DNA of 64,000 nt, taken from NCBI GenBank assembly GCA_039707465.1, contig CM077648.1, positions 71,691,619-71,755,618 on the forward strand, given 5' to 3'. Shown piece after piece: positions 52,391 to 63,339 of this stretch. Positions within the stretch are counted from its first letter, which is position 1. Every line of letters begins with the position of its first letter. The notes below the pieces were generated by a model. The model did not search any database. It saw only the letters and a program-made list of their open reading frames with translations, and was not told the origin of the DNA. Both the position numbers and the translations under genes were made by a program. Source of the stretch: Rhabdophis nuchalis (lineage: Eukaryota; Chordata; Lepidosauria; Squamata; Natricidae).

Positions 52391-52654
52391 CTTTATTTTA
52401 ATATACTATAATATTGTTTGGATGTTTATACATGTTTGCTAGCATAGTTTTTTTTTACAATGATATGTTTGCATTTCTCTCCACTTTGTAGTACAAATGT
52501 AAGTTAAATGTATTATTTGTATTTTGTTATGAAGTCTCGGAAGGAGCCACCGACTTTGTCCTGAAAGTTCTCAAAATGTCTTGTTACACCTTAACCCTAC
52601 CCTATTTGTTAAAAAATTTATAAAACCCAATAAAACTTTTTTCAAAAAAAAAAA

Positions 52655-53389
52655 AAAAGCCACTGAGAGGTCTAATAGGACTAGGATAGAGGAATATCCT
52701 CTATCCCACGCCCTCCAGAGATCATCAACCAACGCGACCAATGCCGTCTCGGTGCTGTGACCGGGTCGGAAGCCGGACTGGCGCGGGTCTAGATAATCAA
52801 CTTCCTCCAAGTGTCGCGGAAACTGTTGGGCCACCACACTCTCTGCAACCTTCACTAAAAAGTGAAGGTTGGAGACTGGACGATAGTTCTCTAATAATGC
52901 TGGATCCAGGGACGGCTTCTTGAGGAGGGGCCTTACTACCGCCTCTTTCAAGACGGCAGGCAAGGACCCCTCACTCAAAGATGCGTTGACAATGCCCTGG
53001 AGCCAGCCTCGTGTCGTCTCCCAGGATGCCAGTACAAGCCAGGAGGGACGCGGGTCCAATAAACATGTGGTAGCCTTAAGTCTCTTTGACAGCTTGTCCA
53101 TATCCTCGGTAGTAACAAAGTCAAACTCCTCCCAAGATGGTGTCTCAAGAACAGCCTCGGAGCATCCGACTGGACCGCTGTTGATGGAGTGTAACTCATT
53201 CCGAATCCGAGTGATTTTCTCCTGCAGATAAATCCCAAATTCCTCTGCTCGACCCTGTAGAGGGGCTTCCCGCGGCCTCTGTTGAAGGAGGGAGTGGGTC
53301 ACCCCAAATAGGGCGGCAGGGCGGTTATCTGCGGATGCAATAAGGGTGGTACAATACTCACGCTTGGCCACCCTTATCGCCACTAAGTT
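52655..53389 (-). pseudogene. L2 ORF2, endonuclease-RT linker and RT N-terminal half
   Basis: Minus strand from 53389: VAKREYCTTLIASADNRPAA, then LPAVLKEAVVRPLLKKPSLD, ALLENYRPVSNLHFLVKVAE, LDPRQSGFRPGHSTETALVA and ILVLLDLS at the HAL-6 junction (RT motif A region). The 5' end is truncated at 53389, so the endonuclease is absent. It is continuous in sense with 49569-50640. Confidence 0.87.
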
Positions 53390-55369
53390 TATTAAAGGAA
53401 CAGGATGGGTGAAACTGGGAAAAATAGAAATACATATCAAATACGTAATCCAAATTCAAAATAAGCAATGTTGAGTTGCTGATGCGCGTAACAATTAACA
53501 GATAAATCTAAATCTCACCAGCAATACTGTGTGTATGGGATGTGGATTTTGGTTCTTGGATTAATATGTGCCATGGGTTAGGCTGGATTCTTCCTGGTGC
53601 TTCTGTTTCCTTCAAATGCTAAAGGAAATGGAACCTGGCTACCCAGGATGCACTTGTTTTTGGAGTGAGGGTTACTGGGAAGATGACTCTAAAAGGGCTG
53701 GGCCTCAAGAAAGATTAGTGTTTGGCCACTAGGTGGAGCACCAGATACATTAAAGAACAACAATAGCAATAAAAATACACCAAATTTATGCTGGAGGCAT
53801 GACAGGTAATTTTTTTTTAATGACCATTTCCCACTGTGAACACTGTAAAAAAATGTAAAGAAATGATTAATGAAAAGAAACAATTGAATTCTCACATCCT
53901 TGTGTACATATATTGTAGAGTCCTGGTTTGATTGGTGAAATCCTTCCCATTGGCAGTTATGAAGGTTGTCAAAGCAGCTGATATTTACCTACTTTCTGTA
54001 GTGGGTGCGCACAAAGTGTAAAATCTATTTTGTCCTGTACATGGACCAACACATTATTGCTTATCCTTTCAGCTGGGTGGTTCCAGAAAGGCCATGAGTC
54101 AGCTGAAATGAAGTCCATATTATTTAAGTTGGTCAAGGATTCAGCTAAAACCAATTCAGGGAAGCTTGTGACACCTGCTGTCCTCTCAAAGCAACCTGTG
54201 AGCACCACAGCAAGTAGAGGGTTCCTTGGACAAAAATTTATAACATTTCCTTAATAATATAGGTCTAGCAAAGGATAGTAAAATTACTAATAATTTACTA
54301 AATAGTAATTTATAAAATTACTAATTTAAAATAATGTCAAAGTAGTAACTTTTAAAAAACCAAGGACAATATGAAGGGAAAGATCAGAAAGAAAAAAAGA
54401 AATGTTTGAGTTTAAGGCCCCCAAGTCTTTTAATCCAGTTTAAATTCGCATAGCTGCAAATTCCCTATCCCAATGTTTCTGGGTTGTTGTTTTTTGTGAA
54501 AGAAGTCAACAATTTGACAATGATTGAAAGCACATTAGTATGACAATATGACTTCATCTTTCTCTTGAGAGGTAATGATTTCTTGGAGCCTGATCTTCAA
54601 TCATTCTAAAATAATGCTGTTTGGGGAAGTTATCCAGTGTTGTTGACAAGTGTCAGGGTTTTTAAAACAACAACAACATCAACCCACATAAAGTCACATG
54701 ATCTCATAGATCAGGAACTGAGTAATTGTGTTACATCTATTCTGATTTTGGATCATGCCACAAATGCACTGCAATCAACCATAACAAAATATTATGAATT
54801 ACTGATAAATATTCTGACAGACATAGTAAACCGAGGTGATCTAATTAATAGATATGCCTTGTCACATCACAGTACTATTGTTCAATTTTCTAATCCATAA
54901 AGCCACTTTTCTTATGGCCACTGCATATATTGCAGATACCTATGAATAATGACTTCCTTAGGTCAAACTCAAGGCTCACGGGCTGAATCCAACCCAAAGG
55001 GTGCTTAGATCCAGCCTGCAGGACCAGCCTGAAAATAGCAAAGGACAGGCCCATGGTGCCTCTGCTAACCAAAATGGGGCACTTGAGGGTGCCCTCCATG
55101 TGCCCCGTTTTGGCTGCCAGAGTGGTGCAGGAGGTTGTCCAGGCCCAAAACGCGATGCAAGGGAGCAAGAGCAGCCTCCATGCCCTGTTTTGGCTGCCAG
55201 AGTGCTGCAGGAAAATAGTTGGGAACACAGGCAGCAATTGGAAGACAAATAATTGGTCAGGAAAGCATTTTTTTCAAAAAAAAGGAGGTGGCCAAAGAGA
55301 GCAGAGTTCAAATACAAGATGTAGGGACCTTATATTGTCACAGAACAAATATCAAATAACTCCATAGGG
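53390..55369. other. Unassigned; possible repeat at 54960-55240
   Basis: No coding region or RNA gene was recognised in 53390-54950. At 54960-55240 a block contains GGTCAAACTCAAGGCTCACG and an internal direct repeat (CCGTTTTGGCTGCCAGAGTG at 55106 and a variant at 55182). It looks like a degraded interspersed repeat. Confidence 0.4.
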
Positions 55370-55680
55370 CTATGCATGCAATTTATTTGACACAAAATGG
55401 CCCGTTTTTGCAATAAATGGGCTGTTTTTTTGCTCATTTTTGAACCCCCCTGGAGCACTCTGCAAGCCCCCCCAAGGTTATTCATGCTTTTTATTGGAAA
55501 AAAAGGCCCCATTTTCGCAGAGAAACGGGCCCATTTGGAGAGGTTTGCAGAGTGCAAAGGCTCCCCCCCCCCCGTTTTCGGAAGGCTCTTTAACTGTTTC
55601 TGTGCCAGCAGAAACAAAGTCCTAAGGTTTGTCAGTGATTTCCTTCTCCAGGACATAGATAAATACACCTGGAAACATCA
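55370..55680 (+). mobile_element. MITE fragment, left part (same family as 27638-28047)
   Basis: It shares TTTTTGCTCATTTTTG, GGAGCACTCT and the GCAGAG(T/G)G blocks with 27840-27960. The matching right terminus is at 59937-60012, so the minisatellite and later insertions sit inside this element. The left terminus was not found. Confidence 0.62.
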
Positions 55681-56458
55681 ACCTAGCTACCTTCTCTCTC
55701 TCTCTCTCTCCCTACTGTATTTCTCTCTCTATTCCTTTATCTACCGACCTACCTACCTACACACACTCTCTCTCTACCTACCTACTGTATTTCTCTCTGT
55801 CTCTTTTTAGTTCTCTCTCTATCCTTCTACCTACCTACCTACCTACCCACACACACACTCTCTCTCTCTCTCTCTTCCTACCTACCTACTGTATTTATCT
55901 CTCTCTCTCTCTATTCCTTTATCTACCTACCTACCCTCTCTCTCCCTACCTATCTACTGTATTTCTCTCTCTCTCTATTCCTTTATCTATCTACCTACCT
56001 ACACACAGAGAAACAGTCTCTCTCCCCCTACCTACCTACTGTATTTCTCTCTCTCTATTTCTCTCTCTCTACCTACCTATCTACACACACACTCTTTCTC
56101 CATACATACCTACTATATTTCTCTTTCCCCCCCTTTACCTACTTACCTACCTACACACACTCTCTCCCTACCTATCTACTGTATTTCTCTCTCTCTCTAT
56201 TCCTTTATCTACCTAGCTACCTACACATACAGTCTCTCTCTCCCCCACCTACCTACTGTATTTCTTTCGCTCTCTATTTCTCTCTCTCTATTCCTCTACC
56301 TACCTATCTACACACACGCTCTCTCTCCATACATACGTATTGTATTTCTCTCTCTCTCTCCCCCTTTACCTACTTACCTACCTACACACACACTCTCTCC
56401 CTACCTAGCTACTGTATTTCTCTGTTTCTTTCTATTTCTCTCTCTATCCTTCTACCTA
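55681..56458. repeat. Minisatellite of CTAC and CT motifs (about 60-bp period)
   Basis: Irregular units contain CTACCTACCTACTGTATTTC, TCTCTCTCT, TATTCCTTTATCTA and ACACAC. It continues at 59757-59935 after the nested SINE and hAT MITE. Confidence 0.88.
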
Positions 56459-56603
56459 CCTTTAACCGATGAACCGAGTTGGAAGGGACCTTGCAGGTCA
56501 TCTAGTCCAACCCCCTGCCCAAGCAGGAGACCCCTACATGTGCCTCTACCTAGGATCGAACTCACAACCTCCTGCTTGTGAGGCAAGAGCTGTACCTCTA
56601 GGC
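56459..56603 (-). mobile_element. tRNA-derived SINE with CR1-like tail
   Basis: On the minus strand the head carries GAGGTACAGCTC (A-box region) and GAGTTCGATCC (B box), followed by a tail with GGGGGTTGGACTAGATGACC and TGCAAGGTCCCTTCCAACTC, which resembles CR1 LINE 3' sequence. It is interrupted at its 5' end by hAT MITE copy 2 and continues for a few bases at 59748-59756. Confidence 0.7.
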
Positions 56604-57389
56604 CAGGGGTCCCCAACCCCCGGGCCGCGGACCGGTGCCGGTCCGTGGCTGGATGGGAACCGGGCCGCAGGGCTAGAGAGGAGGAGGAGGGAGGAGGCGG
56701 CAGCCCCCTGAGCACAGCGCGCGGGAGAACGCAGGCGCGGCTGTTCGCGCCGTTGGAGTGTGCCTCTTCCTCCACCCTCGTCGACGGAAGGATTCCTGGA
56801 CGCCGCCGGACCGGCCACCGATTCCCTCCCCTGCTGGCATGCCGGCCACTCATTTTCTTCCAGGGACTGCGGAGGCTCTGCGGGCTGGGGAGGGAACTGG
56901 CGGGTTGCTCCGGCGGCGCACAGGAGTCCCTCCGTCGACGAGGGTGGAGGAAGAGCCCCCACCATCCTCCTGGGTTCTCCCGTGCGCTCTGCCCAATGGG
57001 CTGCCCCCCTCCCTCCTCCTCCTCTCCAGCCCGGCACCTATCCAGCCACGGAGCCTGAACGAGCGAACGAGCGACCAAGCGTGGCAGGCAGGATGAGGAG
57101 GCTGGGGGCGGGGGGACGGGACAACGATGTCGACGACAGACACACATAGAGAGACAGAGGGAGGGAGGGAGAGAAAGATAGACAGAGACACAGAAGGAGT
57201 GATTGAATGAATGCAAGACAGACAGACACACGCACACACACACACACAGAGTGTCGTGGGGAGGGGCAGGGCCGAGGGGAGACAAGTTCCTTCCTCCCGG
57301 TTGGAGGCACGTAGCCGTTGGTTACAAACGGTTGGGTGCCACAACCCCCGCAGGCTAGGTGGCCAGGGAATACAGAGCCAGGGTCTGCG

Positions 57390-58480
57390 GCTGATGTTTT
57401 GCAACGCCAGGTCCGTTGTCAACAAAGCCCCCCTCATTAGTGACCTTGTGTCAGAGGGGGAGCCAGACCTGGTAGGAATTGCGGAGACCTGGTTGGGCCA
57501 CGAGGGAGGTCATCCCCTCGTTGAAATGTGCCCACCAGGCTACCGCGCATTTCATCAGCCGCGGGCCCTAGGCAGGGGTGGTGGGGTAGCGGTCATTATT
57601 AAGGAAGGCCTTGAGCCGAGAGAGACCATTGTGCCTCAGACTTCCGGCTGTGAGTCCCTCTGCGTGAAGTGGGGCCTAGGGAGGCAGTTGGGCTTGCTGG
57701 TTGTATACCTGGCTCCCCGCTATGTAGCAGCAGCCCTGCCCGAGCTCCTGGAGGTGATCGCTACGGTGGCAGTGGAGACCCCCAGACTTATAGTCATGGG
57801 GGACTTTAACCTGCCATCGTTGGGCGAATCATCCGTGGTAGCTCGGGAGTTCATGGCTTCCATGACGGCCATGGACCTGACCCAAGTAATTCAGGGCCCC
57901 ACCCACGAGGGTGGACATACGCCGGACCTCATCTTCGTCTCGGGCCAATGGAAAAGTGATCTGGGTACAGGGGATATAGTCATCACACCCTTGTCATGGT
58001 CAGACCACTCACTTCTCCGGCTCGACTTTCCGACCGCTGCTCCCCTCCGCGGGGAGGCGGAACCAGAGTCACCAATCTGGTACCGCCCCAGGCGCTTGAT
58101 GGACCCGGATGGGTTCCAGACAGCGCTTGGGCCATTTCCTGTATCCCTGACCCGCACCCCGATGGAGGACCTCACGGCCGCATGGAATAGTGCGGCCGTG
58201 GGAGCCTTAGATCGGGTCGCGCCCTTGCGGCCTCTCTTGCGGCGGCGAACCACCCTGGCTCCTTAGTTCACTGAGGAGCTGCGGGTGATGAAACGCCGCA
58301 AGAGATGCCTAGAGAGAAGATGGAGGGCTAGCCGCTCTGAATCTGACCGGACACAGGTAAGAGCCCATTTACGGACTTACATTGTGGCGCTGAGGGTGGC
58401 CAAACGTCATCATTGTGCCACTCTCATAGCATCCGCAGAAAACCGCCCTGCCGCCCTGTTTAGGGTGACCCGCTCCCTTC
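57390..58480 (+). pseudogene. L2 endonuclease region
   Basis: It encodes LRLMFCNARSVVNKAPLISD, VGIAETWLGHEGG (catalytic Glu in AETWL), VVYLAPRY, VMGDFNLPSLGE (Asp/Asn motif), GGHTPDLIFV and SWSDHSLLRLDF (catalytic SDH). This is an APE-type endonuclease. The frame has a TAG at 58264-58266, then continues through KRRKRCLERRWRASRSES and RVAKRHHCATLIASAENRPA. It ends at VTRSL, where the RT should begin. Confidence 0.88.
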
Positions 58481-58481
58481 C

Positions 58482-59069
58482 ATGGAAGATCAAGTGACAG
58501 CCGTGGCCAGGAGGGCGTTTTACCAGGTTCGCCTGGTACGCCAGTTGCGCCCCCTATTGGATCGGGACGCCCTTCGCACAGTCACTCATGCTCTCGTGAC
58601 ATCCCGACTGGATTATTGCAACTCTCTCTACATGGGGCTCCCCTTGAGGTGTACCCGGAGGCTTCAGTTGGTCCAGAATGCAGCCGCGCGAGCAATTATG
58701 GGCACCTCTAGGTTTGCCCATGTAACACCGCTGTTGCGCAAGCTGCACTGGCTACCTGTCGTCTTCCGGGTGCGCTTCAAGGTGTTAGTTACCATCTTCA
58801 AAGCGCTCCATGGCTCGGGACCTAGCTACCTGCGGGATCGGATCCTGCCCCATACATCCTCACGGCCGATTCGCTCCCACAGAGAGGGACTTCTCCGGGT
58901 GCCGTCCACTAGACTTTGTCAGCGGGCGACGCCCAGGGGAAGGGCCTTCTCTGTGGCGGGCCCAGCCCTCTGGAATGACCTTCCCCCCGATATCAGGACA
59001 ACCACGGACCTCCGCTCCTTCCGCTTAAAATTAAAGACGCACTTTTTTCGTCTGGCCGGCCTTGGGTAG
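58482..59069 (+). pseudogene. L2 ORF2 C-terminus after internal deletion
   Basis: It starts at MEDQVTAVARRAFYQVRLVR, equivalent to MEDHVAAMARGVFHQVRLMR in the other L2. It continues RLDYCNSLYMGLPLRCTRRL, RFKVLVTIFKALHGSGPSYL and GPALWNDLPPDIR to the stop at 59069. RT motifs from the palm domain, including YADD, are missing between 58480 and 58482. About 195 codons are open. Confidence 0.88.
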
Positions 59070-59251
59070 TCTCTTTTTAGGTCAGGGTTTTTTAGGGGTA
59101 ATTTTTAGTTTAGTTATGGGTTTTAGCGCAGGATCTATTTAATCTATTTTTAACTTTGTATTTTGTATTTGTTTGTGGTTTATTTGTATTTTTAATTGCC
59201 TGTGCCCCGCCTCGAGTCCCCTTGGGGAGAGAGAGCGGGATATAAATTAAA

Positions 59252-59317
<66 letters not shown>

Positions 59318-59756
59318 GACAGAAATGGGCGGATGAAGGAGAGACACAAAGAGAGAAAGAAAGGAAAAAGTGGGAGAGAGAAAGACAGACAGAGAGAAAG
59401 AGACAGAAAGGAAAGAAAGAGACAGGAAAAGATACAGAAAGAGGGAAAGAGAAAGAAATAGAGAGAAAGGGAAAGAGAGAAAGAAAGAAATAGCGAGAGA
59501 GAAAAAGACAGAGACAAAGTAAGAGAAAGAAAGAGAGAGAGAGAAAGAAAGAAAGAACTTATGACCACAGTTGAGGACAAAAGTTTGGTTGTTAACCAAG
59601 ATCATTGTTAAGTGAGTTTCACATTTTCAAAGTTGGCCACACCCACCCAGTCACATGACTGCTGAGCCCCTCAGCCGGTCCGCAGAATTTTCTTTAAAAT
59701 GAAACCGGTCCCTGGTGAAAAAAAGGTTGGGGACCCCTGCTCTAGGCCACAGCCAC

Positions 59757-59936
59757 CATACCTATTTACCTACCTACCTACCTACACACACACACACTCC
59801 CTATATACCTACTGTATTTCTCTATTTCTCTCTCTATTCCTTTATCTACCTACCTACCTACTCTCTCTCTCCCTACCTACCTACTGTATTTCTCTCTCTT
59901 TCTCTCCCTCTCTATCCCTCTATCTACCTACCTACT
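59757..59936. repeat. Minisatellite, continuation
   Basis: CTACCTACCTACC and CTCTCTCT units as at 55681-56458, separated from them by the SINE and hAT insertion. Confidence 0.85.
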
Positions 59937-60012
59937 TTTAAAAAAATTGCCTCTTCAAAACCTTGGTGCGTCTTATACTCCGGTGCATCTTATACTCCGA
60001 AAAATACAGTAA
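59937..60012 (+). mobile_element. MITE right terminus (family of 27638-28047)
   Basis: CCTTGGTGCGTCTTATACTC and GGTGCATCTTATACTCCGAA then AAATACAG match 27990-28047 closely. Confidence 0.75.
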
Positions 60013-60930
60013 TTTTTCTTCACTGGCACTCGTTGAGAGGACTGGAAGAATTCTGATTTAATCACAGAGAGGACAACAGAAGGGATCCTTGAAGCTACAC
60101 AGACTCAACTTTAGACAGCCTATCAGAATTTTGCCAAAACTAGTCAAGGCAAGATGATCATCTCCTTGCAGCATTTCTTTTTTTTTCTCATTCAGCCTTT
60201 TTCTAACACTAACTTTTCACTGCAGTTTCTAGTTTGCACCTGTCATTTTTTTCTATAGCCAGAAGGATTTCTTTCCTTGCTTAGGCAGTTCCCTTGGCTG
60301 CCTTTTCTGGACTGAGTCTCCTTTTCTTTGTTTCTCTGGGGTTTCCTCTGCATCCTCCTGCTGTGACTTTTGCTCAAGAAGCCCTTGCAATTTGCTTTGT
60401 TGTTCCACAGCCAGCTTTTCTTGACTTGCCTATCAACTTACTTTTTTCTCTACTTTCTGTGACTATTCAGAAAACCATATCCCCACCCCCACCCCTTTCT
60501 GGTTTATATTCTCCAGAGAGGTAATTAAACATGTCCTTCTTTTTAATAGATTCTACTTGTCACAGAAGAGAGACTGGTGGCTTGGCTGAGGTTTCTGGAG
60601 CCCTATGTTGACTTGGATTTTGCCTCTTTTTCTTTTTGTCTTTGCCTTTCTCTCTCTGTATTTGATGGTCCCAATCTGCTTTTTGAACTAATATCAACCC
60701 AAGCAGGCCTTGAATTTTTTTCCCTTGAGGTCTTTATGACTACTTTCTAAACTTGCACCCTCATCCTTGAAGCTGTTTGTTATATTACTGCGCTCATTAT
60801 CTTCCTCCCCAGTTTTTACACACATAATTCAATTAAAGTCAAATTGCCACATTTGTTTTGTTTCCCTGCTCATCAATGGAGTTGACCTCTAGTAACTACT
60901 GTGGAAGACAATTTCTTCCACCTAGAGCAG
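60013..60930. other. Unassigned
   Basis: No gene or repeat was recognised. It is pyrimidine-rich in parts. Confidence 0.35.
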
Positions 60931-61080
60931 GGGTGTCAAACTCTATTTTATTGAGAGCTGCATCAGGGTTGTGTTTGACCTCAGATGGCTGGGGTGGGCA
61001 TGGCCATGGTGGTGGGCATGACATGGGACTTGTGTCAGGGGGGCACCTGTGATGGCCAAGTGCTAAGGCAGGACTTCCCT
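60931..61080 (+). mobile_element. hAT-like repeat fragment
   Basis: It begins CAGGGGTGTCAAACTC with GCTGCATCAGGGTTGTGTTT and GGTGGGCATGGCCATGG blocks, typical of degraded hAT-like repeats in reptiles by my recollection. Only one end is visible. Confidence 0.5.
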
Positions 61081-61343
61081 CAGACTCTCCCTCACTCTCA
61101 TTATACTCTCCTCCCTCCCTCCCCCTCTTTCCTTATTATGTTCTTACTCTATAATTTATATTGGGAAGATAACTAGTGCTCTCAAAGTACCATCTAAAAA
61201 CTTTTAGGTTACCTGTTTGGGCTTGAAGGTGGGTGTTACCCCTGTGGCTGTTATATCCACTCAGGTTTTGGATTATACACAACTTTCCTGAAACTGCAGG
61301 AAAGGTGAGGAAAGTTGCTGTTATCATCCATGAATGGTTATAG

Positions 61344-61694
61344 CAGTGCTTCTCAATTATTTTCTGTCATGCCCCCCCTAGGAAGAAGAAAACATTTCGC
61401 CCCCCCCCCGCGCGACTGTAAATAGTATCATTTGTCTATAAAATTGTTATAAGTACACCTCTGCATAACACTGTATCCTTATTAACGTATAAGAGAATAA
61501 AAAAAGAAAGAAATGTGGATCAATTTACAACAAAGAATAGCTTTATTAACTGTAGCAGAAAAGATTTAAAGTGCATTAGAAATTTAAAAAAAATTAAATC
61601 CTTAATTAAACTAAACTGCCGAGGTCAAACGCGCCCCCCTTTACGGAGCCTCGCGCCCCCCTGGGGGGCCCGCCCCACTATTTGAGAAGCACTG
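61344..61694. mobile_element. hAT MITE (CAGTGCTTCTCAA termini)
   Basis: Terminal inverted repeats CAGTGCTTCTCAATTATTT and ACTATTTGAGAAGCACTG. A perfect 8-bp target duplication GGTTATAG lies at 61336-61343 and 61695-61702. 351 bp, AT-rich interior, no gene. Confidence 0.93.
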
Positions 61695-61984
61695 GGTTAT
61701 AGTCTTTCAGAGCTGCTCAAATAATTGAATGTGAGGTGTTTTGGCTGAAGCTGGGCTTAAGAAAATAGTGCTTACATACTGCTGTCCTGCTTGAGCAGCT
61801 GAATTTTGTTGCTGGGTAGATGTCTCCAAGCCTTCAAGTCTATTATTAGATGGGACCTTCAATGTGCTACCTTGTGGTGTTGAATCCAGCTCAGAAATTT
61901 TTGGACTCCATGGCAACCATGAAGTCATAAATGAATTTACACATATTGGTAGCCAATATGATCACAATTAGACCTGGCTAGGTT

Positions 61985-62425
61985 CTTGTTGGGGAGGAAC
62001 AGACAGCCCACCAGATCATTTTCAAGGTTGCTGTGAAGAACATTTGGATTATTTAACAGATAAAATTGCTCAGACCTTCTCCAAGCTGGACTCCAACTGG
62101 CAGCTTAAGTTGTCTCATGTTGTTTTGTGGTATAATCTGGATAAATTTGAATTGGTGATATCTAAGAAACTGGATACTATTATATTAATTTAGCCACCTA
62201 TTTATTGGACCCAGGTAATTCTTTTAGCATACTCTCTAGTAAGTTCATGCTTTGTGCTATTGACCTCATTGAGAGAGGGGATTGATGCCTTTAACCATGA
62301 AAGAGGCACTAGTGCACCCTCTTCTAAAAATACTATCCTTGGATCCAATGATTTTAGATAATTAGCTTCCTGTCTACAACCTTCTCTTTTTGGAGATGGT
62401 TGTTAAGAAGGTGGGCAGGTCTTCC
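61985..62425 (+). pseudogene. Old L2 ORF2 fragment (RT N-terminal side)
   Basis: In one frame it reads KEALVHPLLKILSLDP, then LPVYNLLFLEMVVKKV, which aligns with KEAVVRPLLKKPSLDP and RPVSNLHFLVKVAESVV of the younger L2 at 52655-53389. Upstream, DKIAQTFSKLDSNW matches the equivalent linker. Many stops and shifts show it is old. Confidence 0.68.
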
Positions 62426-63330
62426 AGTTGACGTTGCAGTGAGAATGGACTGGAAATTAGCGAAGCTCTAATGAGCTCCGTGAAAACCAGCTGGCACCAG
62501 CTGTTGGGAGGCCTCCGGGCCATAAACATCTTGCAGGGATAGTGAAGAAAGGAAAGGCATTTCATGGATGGTGAGGAACTGGCAAATTCCTTGCCAGGAT
62601 AGAAACAAGGTCTCCTGATCGGCGGCAGGGGCGGTGGCCATTTTCCAATGGTCATCTTGAAGCTGGGGCAACTGCACTAAGAATCATGCTGGAGCTGTGT
62701 TTGGATGGAGTGCTGGAGCTAGGTGAGATAATTGCTAACTCTCATTTAAATAAAATTTTTGGAAATTTGAAATTGATGTTATTAAATCAGGAACTTGGAA
62801 TAGTAGCTATTTGGCACTTGGGGGAGAGGAAGGAAAATCCTGAGACTTTAAAATAAAAAGCTCAAGAAGAATTCGTGCAATTAGAAAGTGGGGGGAAACC
62901 AAAGCATTCCAACCCTCCCCCAACAATTAATTTCAGGAGAAAATAGCATTTCAATGTATATTTTAAACCCCCTGGGTATTTTGATTAACTAGCTGTACTT
63001 TATATGGAGTAGAAATTCAGAGTGCCATCTACTGGACAGAAAAAAAGTGCCACAAAGTTTAGCAGATTTGGTGAGTGGAATATGTGCTAAGACGAAAACA
63101 GATAAAACAAGAGTTGGAAGATTTGACCTTGGCTGTAAAAAAAGAAGATAATTTGGACATTGTGAGAAAATGTAAGGAGTGCTTGTGTTTCTCTTTTGTT
63201 GCAGGTTTAGGGTTGGGAATAACCCAATTATACTTTTTGACCTCAAGCCTGCCAAATGAAACTGTTGACGACCTGTTCCAGTACCTGGAGGCTGAGCAGA
63301 CCTAGATGGGAGGAACTGACTAAATTACCA
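62426..63330. other. Unassigned insert between old L2 pieces
   Basis: This segment separates two L2 remnants that would otherwise be roughly collinear. No target duplication or family was recognised. The frame at 63075-63305 has no recognisable domain. Confidence 0.35.
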
Positions 63331-63339
63331 AGAATGACT

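Larger units (their letters stand above)
50641..52654 (+). mobile_element. HAL-6: full-length half-L1 with open ORF1, inserted in L2
   Basis: 5' UTR (50641-51511) beginning CTTCCTTCCGGTTTCC, ORF1 (51512-52390) and a 3' region with the conserved box and AATAAAACTTTTTTCAA plus A-tail. A 12-bp target duplication flanks it. This is the best complete HAL in the window: full length, open frame, A-tail. Confidence 0.93.
57250..59317 (+). mobile_element. L2-type LINE with internal deletion
   Basis: The 5' UTR-like start and endonuclease region (to 58480) are joined directly to the ORF2 C-terminus (58482-59069). A 3' UTR with CGCCTCGAGTCCCCTTGGGG and an (ATT)n tail follows (59252-59316). It is inserted at CAGAGTG|ACAG of the MITE. 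Confidence 0.88.
56604..59739. mobile_element. hAT MITE copy 2, containing an L2
   Basis: Same terminal inverted repeats as copy 1 (CAGGGGTCCCCAACCC; GGTTGGGGACCCCTG). The 8-bp target duplication is CTCTAGGC (56596-56603 and 59740-59747). The interior matches copy 1 in the GC-rich head, the AC/GA region and the end (AAAGTTTGGTTGTTAACCAA), but the purine tract is only about 230 bp. An L2 (57250-59317) splits it. Confidence 0.93.

Noticed and set aside
53390..54960. Host exons between repeats
   Set aside because: No frame with recognisable protein similarity and plausible splice sites was found; left as unassigned.
63075..63305. 76-codon frame as a small gene
   Set aside because: It lies between L2 remnants, has no recognisable domain and no promoter context; likely decayed repeat.
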